DNA of 64,000 nt from Streptomyces camelliae (GTDB lineage: Bacteria; Actinomycetota; Actinomycetes; Streptomycetales; Streptomycetaceae): the NCBI RefSeq assembly GCF_027625935.1, contig NZ_CP115300.1, positions 2,790,001 through 2,854,000 of the forward strand, written 5' to 3'. Position numbers and translations under genes: made by a program. Within the stretch, counting starts at the first letter, position 1; each line of letters begins with the position of its first letter. Of the stretch, positions 1 through 8,410 are shown one piece after another. Under the pieces are notes generated by a model. It was not told where the DNA came from and searched no databases. It saw only the letters and a list, made by a program, of their open reading frames with translations.

Positions 1-94
1 CGCGGACGTGGACGTTGACGGTGTCACCCGGGCGGAAGGCCGGGACGTCGCTGCGCAGCGACGCGGCGTCGACAGAGTCGAGCAGGTGAGACAT
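1..94 (-). CDS. rplS: 50S ribosomal protein L19 (N-terminal part, cut by window edge)
   Basis: Only the first 31 codons are in the window. They read [20 protein letters not shown] followed by [11 protein letters not shown], which fits the start of bacterial L19, a 50S protein at the 30S-50S interface. It starts at the ATG on positions 94-92. It is the last gene seen of the rpsP-KH-rimM-trmD-rplS block, which has the usual order in actinobacteria. The 135-base gap to trmD holds a small perfect hairpin (CCCCTG-TGG-CAGGGG, 186-200) that could tune read-through into rplS; that role is inference. Confidence 0.93.
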
Positions 95-229
95 TTCGTC
101 TGCTTTCTTCGCTGATGCCACAGGTCATCAACGGAAACTAGGTGTACAAGAGGTCTGCCGTGCGGGTCGGGACGGGCGTCGTGTCCCCCTGTGGCAGGGG
201 CGCACGCCGGACGGGTGCACAACAGCGGT

Positions 230-1063
230 CTATTCTTCCACGCCCCCGGCCCGCCGCCAAAATCGGCCGAACGGCTCGCCGTCGGGGTCCGGCTCCCAGC
301 CCAGGATCGAGAGCATCTCGCGGTCCTTCTTGTCGAAGGCCTTGGGATCGCAGCGCTCGATCAGGTCGGGCCGGTTGACGGTCGTACGCTTCAGGGCCTC
401 GTCGCGGCGCCAGCGGGCGATCTTGCCGTGGTGGCCGCTGAGCAGCACCTCGGGGATGTCCCGGCCGCGCCAGACGGGCGGCTTGGTGTAGACGGGGCCT
501 TCCAGGAGGTTGGCCATGGCGCCGGGCGCGAAGGAGTCGTCGCGGTGGGACTCGGCGTTGCCGAGGACGCCGGGCAGCAGCCGCGCCACGGCCTCCGTGA
601 TGACGAGTACGGCCGCCTCGCCGCCGGCGAGGACGTAGTCGCCGATGGAGACCTCGTAGACGGGCACACGCGTCGCATACTCGTCCATGACGCGCCGGTC
701 GATGCCCTCGTAGCGGGCCGGCGTGAAGATCAGCCAGGGGCGCTCGGAGAGCTCGACGGCCAGCTCCTGGGTGAAGGGGCGGCCGCTGGGCGTGGGCACG
801 ATGATCGCGGGGGCCTGCGCGCCGGTCTCGTAGCCGTCGGCGAGGACCGTGTCCAGGGCGTCGCCCCAGGGGTCGGTTTTCATGACCATGCCGGGGCCGC
901 CGCCGTACGGGGTGTCGTCGACCGTGTTGTGCCGGTCGTACGTCCACGCGCGCAGGTCGTGCACATGGACGTTCAGCTGTCCACGCGCGCGCGCCTTGCC
1001 GACGAGGGAGACGTTCAGGGGCTCCAGGTACTCGGGGAAGATCGTGACGACGTCGAGGCGCAT
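230..1063 (-). CDS. trmD: tRNA (guanine-37-N1)-methyltransferase
   Basis: TrmD methylates N1 of G37 next to the anticodon, using S-adenosylmethionine, and so prevents +1 frameshifting. The 277-residue protein opens with [13 protein letters not shown] and shows the trefoil-knot SAM site (SIGDYVLAGGEAAVL, about residues 133-147), the RYEGIDRRVMDE segment before it, and the C-terminal substrate region GRDIPEVLLSGHH. Its ATG overlaps the stop of rimM by one base (ATGA), so translation is probably coupled. Length and position in the ribosomal operon are typical. Confidence 0.97.
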   Translation of the reverse strand: MRLDVVTIFPEYLEPLNVSLVGKARARGQLNVHVHDLRAWTYDRHNTVDDTPYGGGPGMVMKTDPWGDALDTVLADGYETGAQAPAIIVPTPSGRPFTQELAVELSERPWLIFTPARYEGIDRRVMDEYATRVPVYEVSIGDYVLAGGEAAVLVITEAVARLLPGVLGNAESHRDDSFAPGAMANLLEGPVYTKPPVWRGRDIPEVLLSGHHGKIARWRRDEALKRTTVNRPDLIERCDPKAFDKKDREMLSILGWEPDPDGEPFGRFWRRAGGVEE

Positions 1064-1605
1064 CAGGACTCTTCCCGGGTCGAGTCGATCACCGCGCGGT
1101 CGTCGATCAGGCCCGGCGGGGGCGCGATGACGGCCTTCTGCTGCTCCAGGTCGATCTCGGTGACGATCTCCTCCACGAAGGGGATCATCACCTCGCTGCC
1201 GTCGGGGCGCTCCACGATGAACAGGTCCTGCGAGGGCAGGTGCGAGATCTCGGTGATCCGGCCGACCTCCTGCCCGTCCTCGGTGACCACGTCGAGGTCG
1301 ATGAGCTGGTGGTCGTAGTACTCGTCCTCGCCCTCGGGGAGCTCCTCCGGGTCGACCTCGGCGATCAGCAGGGTGTTGCGCAAGGCCTCGGCCGCGTTGC
1401 GGTCGGTGACGCCCTCGAAACGCAGGAGGAGGCGGCCGCTGTGGACGCGGCCGGCGGCGATGGTGAGCGGTCCGGTGGAGGCCGGATCGGTGGCCAGGAC
1501 GGCGCCCGGGGCGAGCCGCAGCTCCGGCTCGTCGGTACGTACCTCCACGGTGACCTCGCCCTTGATGCCGTGGGCGCGGCCGACCCGTGCGACTACCAGC
1601 TGCAC
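1063..1605 (-). CDS. rimM: 16S rRNA processing protein RimM
   Basis: RimM binds ribosomal protein S19 and helps mature the 3' domain of 16S rRNA. I start it at the GTG on 1605 ([18 protein letters not shown]), which has AGGAG about ten bases upstream; the frame stays open further but has no RimM-like residues there. The 180-residue product has the N-terminal barrel motif [10 protein letters not shown] and the C-terminal PRC-barrel segment ([16 protein letters not shown], then [18 protein letters not shown]). It lies between the KH gene and trmD and overlaps trmD by one base. Confidence 0.95.
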   Translation of the reverse strand: MQLVVARVGRAHGIKGEVTVEVRTDEPELRLAPGAVLATDPASTGPLTIAAGRVHSGRLLLRFEGVTDRNAAEALRNTLLIAEVDPEELPEGEDEYYDHQLIDLDVVTEDGQEVGRITEISHLPSQDLFIVERPDGSEVMIPFVEEIVTEIDLEQQKAVIAPPPGLIDDRAVIDSTREES

Positions 1606-1687
1606 TGTGCTTGATCTCCTGTCATACGACTGCGGGCCGGGGACGGCCCAGTGGCCCTCCCCGGCCCGAGCCGGTTGCGTTGAAGCG

Positions 1688-1927
1688 TCAGCGGACGTGG
1701 TCCACGTCGACGAGGTCGACGCGGACACCACGACCGCCGATGGCGCCCACGACGGTGCGCAGAGCGCGCGCGGTACGGCCGTTGCGGCCGATCACCTTGC
1801 CGAGGTCGTCGGGGTGGACCCGGACCTCCAGCACGCGCCCGCGGCGCAGGTTGCGCGAGGCGACCTGCACATCGTCAGGGTTGTCGACGATGCCCTTCAC
1901 GAGGTGCTCAAGCGCCTCTTCGAGCAT
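1688..1927 (-). CDS. KH-domain RNA-binding protein
   Basis: A 79-residue protein made almost only of a type II KH fold. The KH signature is [16 protein letters not shown] (about residues 45-60), where the GRNG loop contacts RNA. Genes of this family (YlqC/KhpA type) sit between rpsP and rimM in many Gram-positive bacteria. KhpA proteins act in RNA metabolism and cell-size control in Firmicutes; the role in Streptomyces is not settled. The start is five bases after the rpsP stop, so the two genes are surely one operon. Confidence 0.92.
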   Translation of the reverse strand: MLEEALEHLVKGIVDNPDDVQVASRNLRRGRVLEVRVHPDDLGKVIGRNGRTARALRTVVGAIGGRGVRVDLVDVDHVR

Positions 1928-1932
1928 GCTGC

Positions 1933-2352
1933 TCAGGCCTCGGTCGACTCGGACTCAGCCGCGGCCTCGTCCTTCTTCTCAGCCTTCTTCTTCTGGGTGA
2001 TCGCCTCACCCTTGCCCTCGTCGTCACCGCCGAGAGCCTCGAACGACGGACGCGCGGCCTTCGGCTCGGCGACGAGCAGCGGCGCGGGAGCCGGCTCGCC
2101 CTTGAACTTCTGCCAGTCGCCGGTCTTCTTCAGGATGGCGAGAACGGGCTCGGTCGGCTGCGCGCCGACACCCAGCCAGTACGCCACGCGGTCGGCGTCC
2201 ACCTCGATGACCGACGGGTTGTAGGTCGGGTGGTACTTGCCGATCTCCTCGATCGCACGGCCGTCACGGCGGGTGCGGGAGTCGGCGACGACGATGCGGT
2301 AGTGAGGCGAACGGATCTTGCCCAGACGCTTCAGCTTGATCTTGACTGCCAC
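1933..2352 (-). CDS. rpsP: 30S ribosomal protein S16
   Basis: S16 is a 30S assembly protein. The GTG on 2352 begins [20 protein letters not shown], an exact family start, with AGGAG 12 bases upstream; the longer open frame has no S16-like residues before it. The 139-residue product has the usual core (about residues 1-85, with [10 protein letters not shown] and [18 protein letters not shown]) followed by an Ala/Glu/Lys-rich tail ([19 protein letters not shown]) typical of actinobacterial S16. First gene of the ribosomal/tRNA-modification operon. Confidence 0.97.
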   Translation of the reverse strand: MAVKIKLKRLGKIRSPHYRIVVADSRTRRDGRAIEEIGKYHPTYNPSVIEVDADRVAYWLGVGAQPTEPVLAILKKTGDWQKFKGEPAPAPLLVAEPKAARPSFEALGGDDEGKGEAITQKKKAEKKDEAAAESESTEA

Positions 2353-2655
2353 GGGAGTGGGTTCTCCTGGATTTGACGTGGTTGGGCACGGCGAGCTGCC
2401 GCGTGGGGTTGCGGTACCCGAGTGCCCGATGGACGCGTCAGCCGGAGGAGAGAGGGGTCCTGTGCGGCTGTCGAGTACAGCTAGCCATTGTGCCACACCC
2501 TGCGGGTCGCCTCTGGCCGAGGGGCGTGAGCCGGGCATGCGTGGGGCGCACCCGGCGTGGAGGTGACCGTACGTCGGGTGCGCGGCCCGGTGTTGTCGAG
2601 TTGCTGCCGAAGGCCGTCACCGGCACCCACGAGATGCCGGTACGCGCGGCCCGCG
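2353..2655. other. intergenic region upstream of rpsP
   Basis: No gene is supported here. It must hold the promoter of the rpsP operon. On the minus strand the AT-richer patch near 2475-2500 (reading CACAATGGCTAGCTGTACT) is the likeliest place, but I see no good -35/-10 pair. I also see no clear terminator for the gene that ends at 2656. Confidence 0.35.
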
Positions 2656-3252
2656 TCACGCCGCTCCGGCGACCTCCGGGATTCTGAACGGCTTGCCGCA
2701 GCCGCCGCAGACGATCGGGGCCTGGGCCAGGACCGAGGGGACCACCCGGACGTTGCGCCCGCAGTCGCAGACCGCCTTGACGCGGACGCCTCCGCCGGAG
2801 GAGCCGTGCCGGGCGGCCGGGCCGCGGAAGCTGCGGGGGGTGTCGGACGTGGTGGCCGCCGTGTGGGCCTTCAGCGCGCGCTGGAGCCGCTCGATGGTCG
2901 GGCGGTAGCGCCGCTTCGCCTCGGGGTTGAGCGTGACCAGGGAGAAGCCGCTGCTCGGGTGCGGCTCCTCGGGGTGGTCCAGGCCCAGCTCCTCGGCGAT
3001 CGCCAGGAAGCGGCGGTTGTGGTACCGGCCGGCGCGGGAGGTGTCGCGGATCCCACGGGCGGCGGCGATGCCGTGGACTGCCTCATGGAGCAGTCGCTCG
3101 AAGGAGAGCTCGTGCCCGCACGCGGACGACGACTCTCCGATCAGGGATTCTGGCGCGGCGAGATCCGGCAGCTCGGGGTGGTACCGCTGAATGTCGGCCC
3201 ACGCCTGCGCCAGCTCCGCGGCGAGAACAGGTGGTGTCTGTGTCGTGCTCAC
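2656..3252 (-). CDS. SprT-like putative zinc metalloprotease with C-terminal zinc ribbon
   Basis: A 198-residue protein of unknown role. It has a HEAVHG motif near residue 56, an HExxH zinc-protease helix, followed by a conserved-looking SRAGRYHNRRF segment about 15 residues on. That layout recalls SprT/minimal metalloprotease domains. The C-terminal 35 residues carry CDCG and CGGCG pairs (CxC...CxxC), a likely zinc ribbon. Together these suggest a DNA- or RNA-associated protease, but no substrate can be named. It starts at a GTG (3252) with no ribosome binding site; an ECF-type promoter just upstream would give a leaderless message. Transcribed toward rpsP but with its own 300-base gap. Confidence 0.7.
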   Translation of the reverse strand: MSTTQTPPVLAAELAQAWADIQRYHPELPDLAAPESLIGESSSACGHELSFERLLHEAVHGIAAARGIRDTSRAGRYHNRRFLAIAEELGLDHPEEPHPSSGFSLVTLNPEAKRRYRPTIERLQRALKAHTAATTSDTPRSFRGPAARHGSSGGGVRVKAVCDCGRNVRVVPSVLAQAPIVCGGCGKPFRIPEVAGAA

Positions 3253-3260
3253 GTAATGAC

Positions 3261-3286
3261 AACGAGCGGGAGCTCGAATGTGTTCC
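3261..3286 (-). promoter_or_regulatory. possible ECF sigma promoter
   Basis: On the minus strand GGAAC (3286-3282) is followed after exactly 18 bases by GTT (3263-3261). This matches the GGAAY-N18-GTT layout of SigR/SigH-type ECF sigma factors in actinobacteria. A start about 8-10 bases further on would fall at the GTG start of the SprT-like gene, consistent with its lack of a ribosome binding site. Pattern match only. Confidence 0.4.
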
Positions 3287-3818
3287 TATTCCGGGTCATC
3301 CCAAATAATTTGCACGTACCCGTCAGTTGCCGCTGATGCGTCCTGACGAGGGCGGGTGCGCTGATCTGCGGAGAAGCCGCACAGCTCATACCAAGCTGGT
3401 GCGTAGTCCGCCCTACGCCCACCCGTCGCCCACCACCACCCTCAACCGAGGCCCTTTCGAGCCGCCCCTTGGTTTGGCGAGTAGTGCCCCGGACGACGGC
3501 TGCGCAAGAGACGTTTCGGCCGCGCTCGGCGCACAGCCACACCTTGGTCAGCGTCCGTGACGGTCGTGACGTTACCGCGCGCCGCCCGACCTCCTGGCAC
3601 CGGCCGGTCCCCGGGAACGGACACCGTAGGGTCCTCCAGATTGCCGGGGTGTGAAATCTCGCCACAGAGGCGCTCCGACCTCAAGCAGGGCTCTACGACC
3701 TCTGGACGCCACCGCGAGCCGGGAGTTACCTGGCATACGTGGGAAGTGCGCGCGCACGGCACGGGGGCCAGGCGACCGGGCGCGGCGGCGAACTGTCGGC
3801 GGATTGGGGCGCTTACCT
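3287..3818. other. 532-base non-coding gap
   Basis: Apart from the promoter-like site at its left edge, I find no supported gene, tRNA or strong hairpin. Open frames here have poor codon use and no recognisable products. The gap separates the SprT-like gene (minus) from a methyltransferase (plus), so it should contain two divergent promoters. Confidence 0.4.
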
Positions 3819-4727
3819 ATGACACCTACGCTCGTGCGGCAGCACACTGCTCACGCGGACTCCGCACCCCGCGTGGACCTGTGCGCACGCGCGCGTGACT
3901 GGTCCGAGATCCAGGAGCGGATGCTGGTGCCGCTCTACGAAGCCGTCCACGAGCGGCTCGAAGTGGGCCCCGCCACCCGGCTCCTGGGCCTGCGCTGCGG
4001 CTCGGGGCTGGCCCTGCTGATGGCGGCCGCGAGAGGGGCCACGGTCACCGGCGTCGACGCCTCCTCCCCCGAACGCCTCGCCCTCGCCCGCGAACGCCTG
4101 CTGCCGCATGCCGCGCACGGCGGGGTCAGGGGCCTGCCCGGCGAGCCCCGAGGTCATGGCGGACCCCCCGAAATCGGCCGTACGCGTGCGCGTGCCGGCG
4201 CGGAGCTCATCGCCGGGTCGCCCGTCGAGGCCGTCGGCGCGTACAACCTCGTGACCGTCTTCGAACCCGTCGGGTGTCTCGCGGGGGACGCCGAGGGGCT
4301 CGGGGAGCTGCTGGCGCAGGCTCTGCCGCGGGCCGCACGGGGGGCCGCCGTGGTGCTGACCGGCTGGGGGCCGCCGGAGCGGTGTGCCACCTCCTCGGTG
4401 CTGCGGGTGGCGGCGAAGCTCGCCGATCCGCTGCGGAGCACGGGCAGTTGGCGGCCCGCCCAGCGGGACGACCTGGAGGAGGTCGCACAGCGCGCCGGGC
4501 TCAAGCCGGACGGCTCGGGGCGGGTCGCCTGCCCCTTCGGGTACGCCGACCTCGACAGCGCCGTACGCGGTCTGCTGTCGACGGGGCTGTTCGACGCGGC
4601 GATCGCGGCGACGGACGCCAAGCAGGTCGACAAGGAACTGACCGAGGCCCTGCATCCGTACCGGCGCCCGGACGGGACGGTGTGGATGCCGAACGTCTTC
4701 CGCTACCTCGTCGCGCGCGTGCCCTGA
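3819..4727 (+). CDS. class I SAM-dependent methyltransferase
   Basis: A 302-residue protein. Motif I of a class I methyltransferase is visible as LLGLRCGSGLALLMAAARG with an acidic residue at the end of strand 2 (VTGVDASSPERL), about residues 50-80. The substrate is unknown. The C-terminal part has VLTGWGPPERC and a long helical tail. I start it at the ATG on 3819; only a weak GGGGCG lies upstream. Motif I has Arg-Cys where most have Asp/Gly-x-Gly. It converges on ftsH, with 25 bases between the two stops. Confidence 0.75.
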   Translation: MTPTLVRQHTAHADSAPRVDLCARARDWSEIQERMLVPLYEAVHERLEVGPATRLLGLRCGSGLALLMAAARGATVTGVDASSPERLALARERLLPHAAHGGVRGLPGEPRGHGGPPEIGRTRARAGAELIAGSPVEAVGAYNLVTVFEPVGCLAGDAEGLGELLAQALPRAARGAAVVLTGWGPPERCATSSVLRVAAKLADPLRSTGSWRPAQRDDLEEVAQRAGLKPDGSGRVACPFGYADLDSAVRGLLSTGLFDAAIAATDAKQVDKELTEALHPYRRPDGTVWMPNVFRYLVARVP

Positions 4728-4752
4728 GAAAACGCCGTGCCCTGAGAAATCC

Positions 4753-6690
4753 CTAGGAATCGACGTCCTTCGTCAGGCGGGTGATCCCGGCGATCCGGTA
4801 CGCGTCCGCCTCCTCCAGCGTCTCGTTCTCCAGCAGGGCCTGCGCGAGGGCGTCCAACTGGCCGCGGTGGTCCCGGAGTTTGCGGCAGGCCTCGTCGTAG
4901 CACTCGTCGACGATCCGGCGCATCTCCGTGTCGATGACGTCCAGGGTCTGCGGGGCGGCGGCGAGCCCGTAGGCCTGCTGGGCGTCGTTCGGGAGCGCGG
5001 AAAGGCGGCCGACCTCCCGGCTCATGCCCCAGCGCGACACCATCCCGCGCGCGATGTTGGTGACCTGTTCCAGGTCGCTCTCGGAACCGGTGGTGATCAC
5101 GTCGTAGACGACGTGCTCGGCCGCCATGCCGCCGAGCGCGCCGATGATCCGGCCGCGCAGATACTCCTCGGTGTACGCGTACTTGTCCGCGTCCGGCGTG
5201 GAGAGCGTGACGCCCAGGGCCCGGCCGCGCGGCACGATCGTGATCTTGCGGACCGGGTCGGCGCCAGGCTGGAGCATGCCCAGCAGCGCGTGCCCGCTCT
5301 CGTGGTACGCCGTGCGCCGGCGCTCCTCCTCGGGCATCACCAGCGCCCGCTCCGCACCGAGCTGGATCTTCTCCAGCGCCTCGGAGAGGTCGGACTGGGT
5401 CACCGCCTGCTGCTTGCGCTTGACCGCGAGCAGGGCGGCCTCGTTGGCGAGGTTGGCCAGCTCGGCGCCGGTCATGCCCGGGGTCGTACGGGCCACCTGG
5501 GCGAGGTCGACGTTCTCGGCGAGCGGGATGTCGCGGGTGTGGATCTCCAGGATGGCCTTGCGGCCGCCGCGGTCCGGGGGCGCGACCTGGACGATCCGGT
5601 CGAAGCGGCCGGGGCGGGTCAGGGCCGGGTCGAGGATGTCGGCGCGGTTGGTGGCCGCGATGACGATGACGCCCTCCGAGCCGGAGAAGCCGTCCATCTC
5701 GGTGAGGATCTGGTTCAGGGTCTGCTCGCGCTCGTCGTGCCCGCCCATGGACGCGCCGCCGCCGCGGGCCCGGCCGATGGTGTCGATCTCGTCGATGAAG
5801 ATGATCGACGGGGCGACCTTGCGGGCCTCCGCGAACAGCTCCCGCACCCGCGAGGCGCCCACGCCCACGATCATCTCGATGAACTCCGACGCGGACGCGG
5901 AGAAGAACGGCACGCCCGCCTCGCCGGCGACCGCGCGCGCGAGCAGCGTCTTCCCGGTGCCGGGCGGGCCCGCGAGCAGCACGCCGCGGGGCATCTTGGC
6001 GCCCATGCGGCGATAGGCGTCGGGGTTCTTCAGGAAGTCGACGACGTCGTTCAGCTCGCCCTCGACCTCGTCGATACCGGCCACGTCCGCGAAGGTCGTT
6101 CGCTTCTCCCCCGGCACCAGCTCGACCGGTTTCGGTGGCGCCTTGCGGCCCAGCATGCCGCCCGCGCCGCCGAGGCCCGCGCTCATCCGCCGCGCGACGA
6201 TGATCCACAGGGCGACGATGATCAGCATCGGCGCCAGGGAGATCAGCAGATTGGCGAGAAAGCTGCGGTGCTGGACGACGGGCTGGGCGGTGACCGTGAC
6301 GTTGTGCTTGGTCAGGTTCGACCAGAGGTTGTCGTTCGCGAAGGACGGCCGCTCGGTGTTGAACTTGGTGTACGTGCCGCCGCCGGGGTTCTTCTGCTCC
6401 TTCTTGAGCTGCCCCTGGATCGAGTCGCCCTTGGCGTAGATCTTGGCGACATTGCCGTCGTTCACCTGCTTGCTGAACTCGGTGTACGAGATCGTCGGCT
6501 CGTTCTCCTCGCCGAAGTACGACAGCACCAGGTTCGCGATCAGGTACACGATCAGCGCGGTGAGGATCAGCCGCCACCAGCCGCCCCGCATCCGCGGCCC
6601 GCCGGGCGGCGGCTTCGGCGGCTCCTCCGGGGCACCTTCGGTACGCCAGGGCTGGTCGGGTGACTTGCGCGGCGGCGCGGGGTTGGTCAT
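4753..6690 (-). CDS. ftsH: ATP-dependent zinc metalloprotease FtsH
   Basis: FtsH is a membrane-anchored AAA+ protease that degrades misfolded membrane proteins and selected regulators. The 645-residue protein has a Pro-rich cytosolic start, a first membrane helix ([19 protein letters not shown]), an extracellular domain, a second helix ([19 protein letters not shown]), Walker A GPPGTGKT, Walker B IIFIDEID, the SRH region ([18 protein letters not shown]) and the zinc site HESGH. I chose the ATG at 6690; a TTG at 6708 would add six residues. Neither has a strong ribosome binding site. Ffh lies just upstream, so both genes serve membrane-protein handling. Confidence 0.95.
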   Translation of the reverse strand: MTNPAPPRKSPDQPWRTEGAPEEPPKPPPGGPRMRGGWWRLILTALIVYLIANLVLSYFGEENEPTISYTEFSKQVNDGNVAKIYAKGDSIQGQLKKEQKNPGGGTYTKFNTERPSFANDNLWSNLTKHNVTVTAQPVVQHRSFLANLLISLAPMLIIVALWIIVARRMSAGLGGAGGMLGRKAPPKPVELVPGEKRTTFADVAGIDEVEGELNDVVDFLKNPDAYRRMGAKMPRGVLLAGPPGTGKTLLARAVAGEAGVPFFSASASEFIEMIVGVGASRVRELFAEARKVAPSIIFIDEIDTIGRARGGGASMGGHDEREQTLNQILTEMDGFSGSEGVIVIAATNRADILDPALTRPGRFDRIVQVAPPDRGGRKAILEIHTRDIPLAENVDLAQVARTTPGMTGAELANLANEAALLAVKRKQQAVTQSDLSEALEKIQLGAERALVMPEEERRRTAYHESGHALLGMLQPGADPVRKITIVPRGRALGVTLSTPDADKYAYTEEYLRGRIIGALGGMAAEHVVYDVITTGSESDLEQVTNIARGMVSRWGMSREVGRLSALPNDAQQAYGLAAAPQTLDVIDTEMRRIVDECYDEACRKLRDHRGQLDALAQALLENETLEEADAYRIAGITRLTKDVDS

Positions 6691-6751
6691 ATCGGGACCG
6701 TACGACAATGACCAACCCCTGGCATGCCCAGCGGTGGACTCAGGGGCGAAC

Positions 6752-8302
6752 TCAGCCCATGAACTTCTTGAACTCGTCGGGCAGCTCGAACTCCTGGCCG
6801 CCCTGCTGCGGCAGCCCGAAGGCGCCTCCGGCCTGTCCGGCCGCCTCGCGGCGCTGGGCCGCCTCCAGCTCCTGCTGCTTGCGCTTCATCGGGTTGCCGG
6901 AGCGCTGCTTGCCCTTGGCCTTCTTCGGCTGCTTCTTGGCCCGGCCCGGGCCGCCGCCCATGCCCGGGATCCCCGGCATACCCGGCATGCCGCCGCCCTG
7001 CGCCATGCGGGACATCATCTTGCGGGCCTCGAAGAACCGCTCGACCAGGTTCTTCACCGCGCTGACCTCGACACCGGAACCCTTGGCGATCCGGGCGCGG
7101 CGTGAGCCGTTGATGATCGTCGGGTCCTGGCGCTCGCCCGGGGTCATCGACTTGATGATCGCGGCGGTGCGGTCGACGTCCCGCTCGTCGATGTTCTGGA
7201 TCTGGTCCTTGATCTGGCCCATGCCCGGCAGCATGCCGAGCAGCTTGGAGATGGAGCCCATCTTCCTGACCTGCTCCATCTGGGCCAGGAAGTCGTCCAG
7301 GGTGAAGTCCTGGCCCTTCTTGGACGCCAGCTTCGAGGCCATCTTGGCGGCCTCTTCCTGGCTGAAGGTCTTCTCCGCCTGCTCGATCAGGGTGAGCAGG
7401 TCACCCATGTCGAGGATGCGGGAGGCCATCCGGTCCGGGTGGAAGGCGTCGAAGTCGTCCAGCTTCTCGCCGTTCGACGCGAACATGATCGGCTTGCCGG
7501 TGATCTGCCGGATGGACAGCGCCGCACCACCGCGGGCGTCACCGTCGAGCTTGGACAGGACCACACCGTCGAAGCCGACGCCGTCGCGGAAGGCCTCGGC
7601 GGTGTTGACGGCGTCCTGACCGATCATCGCGTCGACGACGAACAGGATCTCGTCCGGGCCGACCGCGTCACGGATGTCCGCGGCCTGCTGCATCATCTCC
7701 TGGTCGATGCCCAGGCGGCCGGCGGTGTCCACGATCACGATGTCGTGGACCTTGGACTTCGCGAACTCGATGGAGTCCTTGGCGACCTTCACCGGGTCAC
7801 CGACGCCGTTGCCCGGCTCCGGCGCGTAGACGGCGACACCGGCGCGCTCGGCGACGACGCTCAGCTGGTTGACGGCGTTGGGGCGCTGGAGGTCGGCGGC
7901 GACCAGCAGCGGGGAGTGGCCCTGCTCCTTGAGCCAGCGGCCGAGCTTGCCCGCGAGGGTGGTCTTACCGGCACCCTGGAGACCGGCGAGCATGATCACG
8001 GTGGGCGGCTGCTTGGCGAAGCGCAGGCGCCGGGTCTCGCCGCCGAGGATGGTCACGAGCTCGTCGTTGACGATCTTCAGGACCTGCTGGGCGGGGTTCA
8101 GCGCCCTGGAGACCTCGGCGCCGAGCGCACGCTCCTTGACGTTCTTGATGAACGTCCGGACGACCGGCAGGGCCACGTCGGCTTCGAGGAGAGCGATGCG
8201 GATCTCGCGCGCGGTGGCGTCGATGTCCGCCTCGGAGAGCCGTCCCTTGCCGCGCAGGTTCTTGAAAGTCGCTGACAGGCGATCGGAGAGAGTGTCGAAC
8301 AC
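6752..8302 (-). CDS. ffh: signal recognition particle protein Ffh
   Basis: Ffh binds 4.5S RNA and signal sequences and brings ribosomes to FtsY at the membrane. I start at the GTG on 8302 (VFDTLSDRLSATFKNL), the usual family start, giving 516 residues. The N domain (about 1-90) is followed by the GTPase G domain with GLQGAGKTTLAGKL, DTAGRLGID and TKLDGDARGG, then a Met-rich M domain (about 300-450: MEQVRKMGSISKLLGMLPGM). The tail is rich in Gly/Met and Lys, as in other Streptomyces. The partner receptor ftsY lies 8 kb further on. Confidence 0.97.
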   Translation of the reverse strand: MFDTLSDRLSATFKNLRGKGRLSEADIDATAREIRIALLEADVALPVVRTFIKNVKERALGAEVSRALNPAQQVLKIVNDELVTILGGETRRLRFAKQPPTVIMLAGLQGAGKTTLAGKLGRWLKEQGHSPLLVAADLQRPNAVNQLSVVAERAGVAVYAPEPGNGVGDPVKVAKDSIEFAKSKVHDIVIVDTAGRLGIDQEMMQQAADIRDAVGPDEILFVVDAMIGQDAVNTAEAFRDGVGFDGVVLSKLDGDARGGAALSIRQITGKPIMFASNGEKLDDFDAFHPDRMASRILDMGDLLTLIEQAEKTFSQEEAAKMASKLASKKGQDFTLDDFLAQMEQVRKMGSISKLLGMLPGMGQIKDQIQNIDERDVDRTAAIIKSMTPGERQDPTIINGSRRARIAKGSGVEVSAVKNLVERFFEARKMMSRMAQGGGMPGMPGIPGMGGGPGRAKKQPKKAKGKQRSGNPMKRKQQELEAAQRREAAGQAGGAFGLPQQGGQEFELPDEFKKFMG

Positions 8303-8410
8303 GGCGCTCGCGGTCCTCGGGGTCGGTGACGGTCTTGGTGGGAATCGCCCTCCAGGGTATCCCGGCGCCGGATGCACCGGGGAAGGGTCGTCCCCCGGCT
8401 CGTCCCCGGC

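Noticed and set aside
1606..1687. An upstream extension of rimM
   Set aside because: The frame is open, but the residues do not match RimM and the GTG at 1605 has a proper ribosome binding site.
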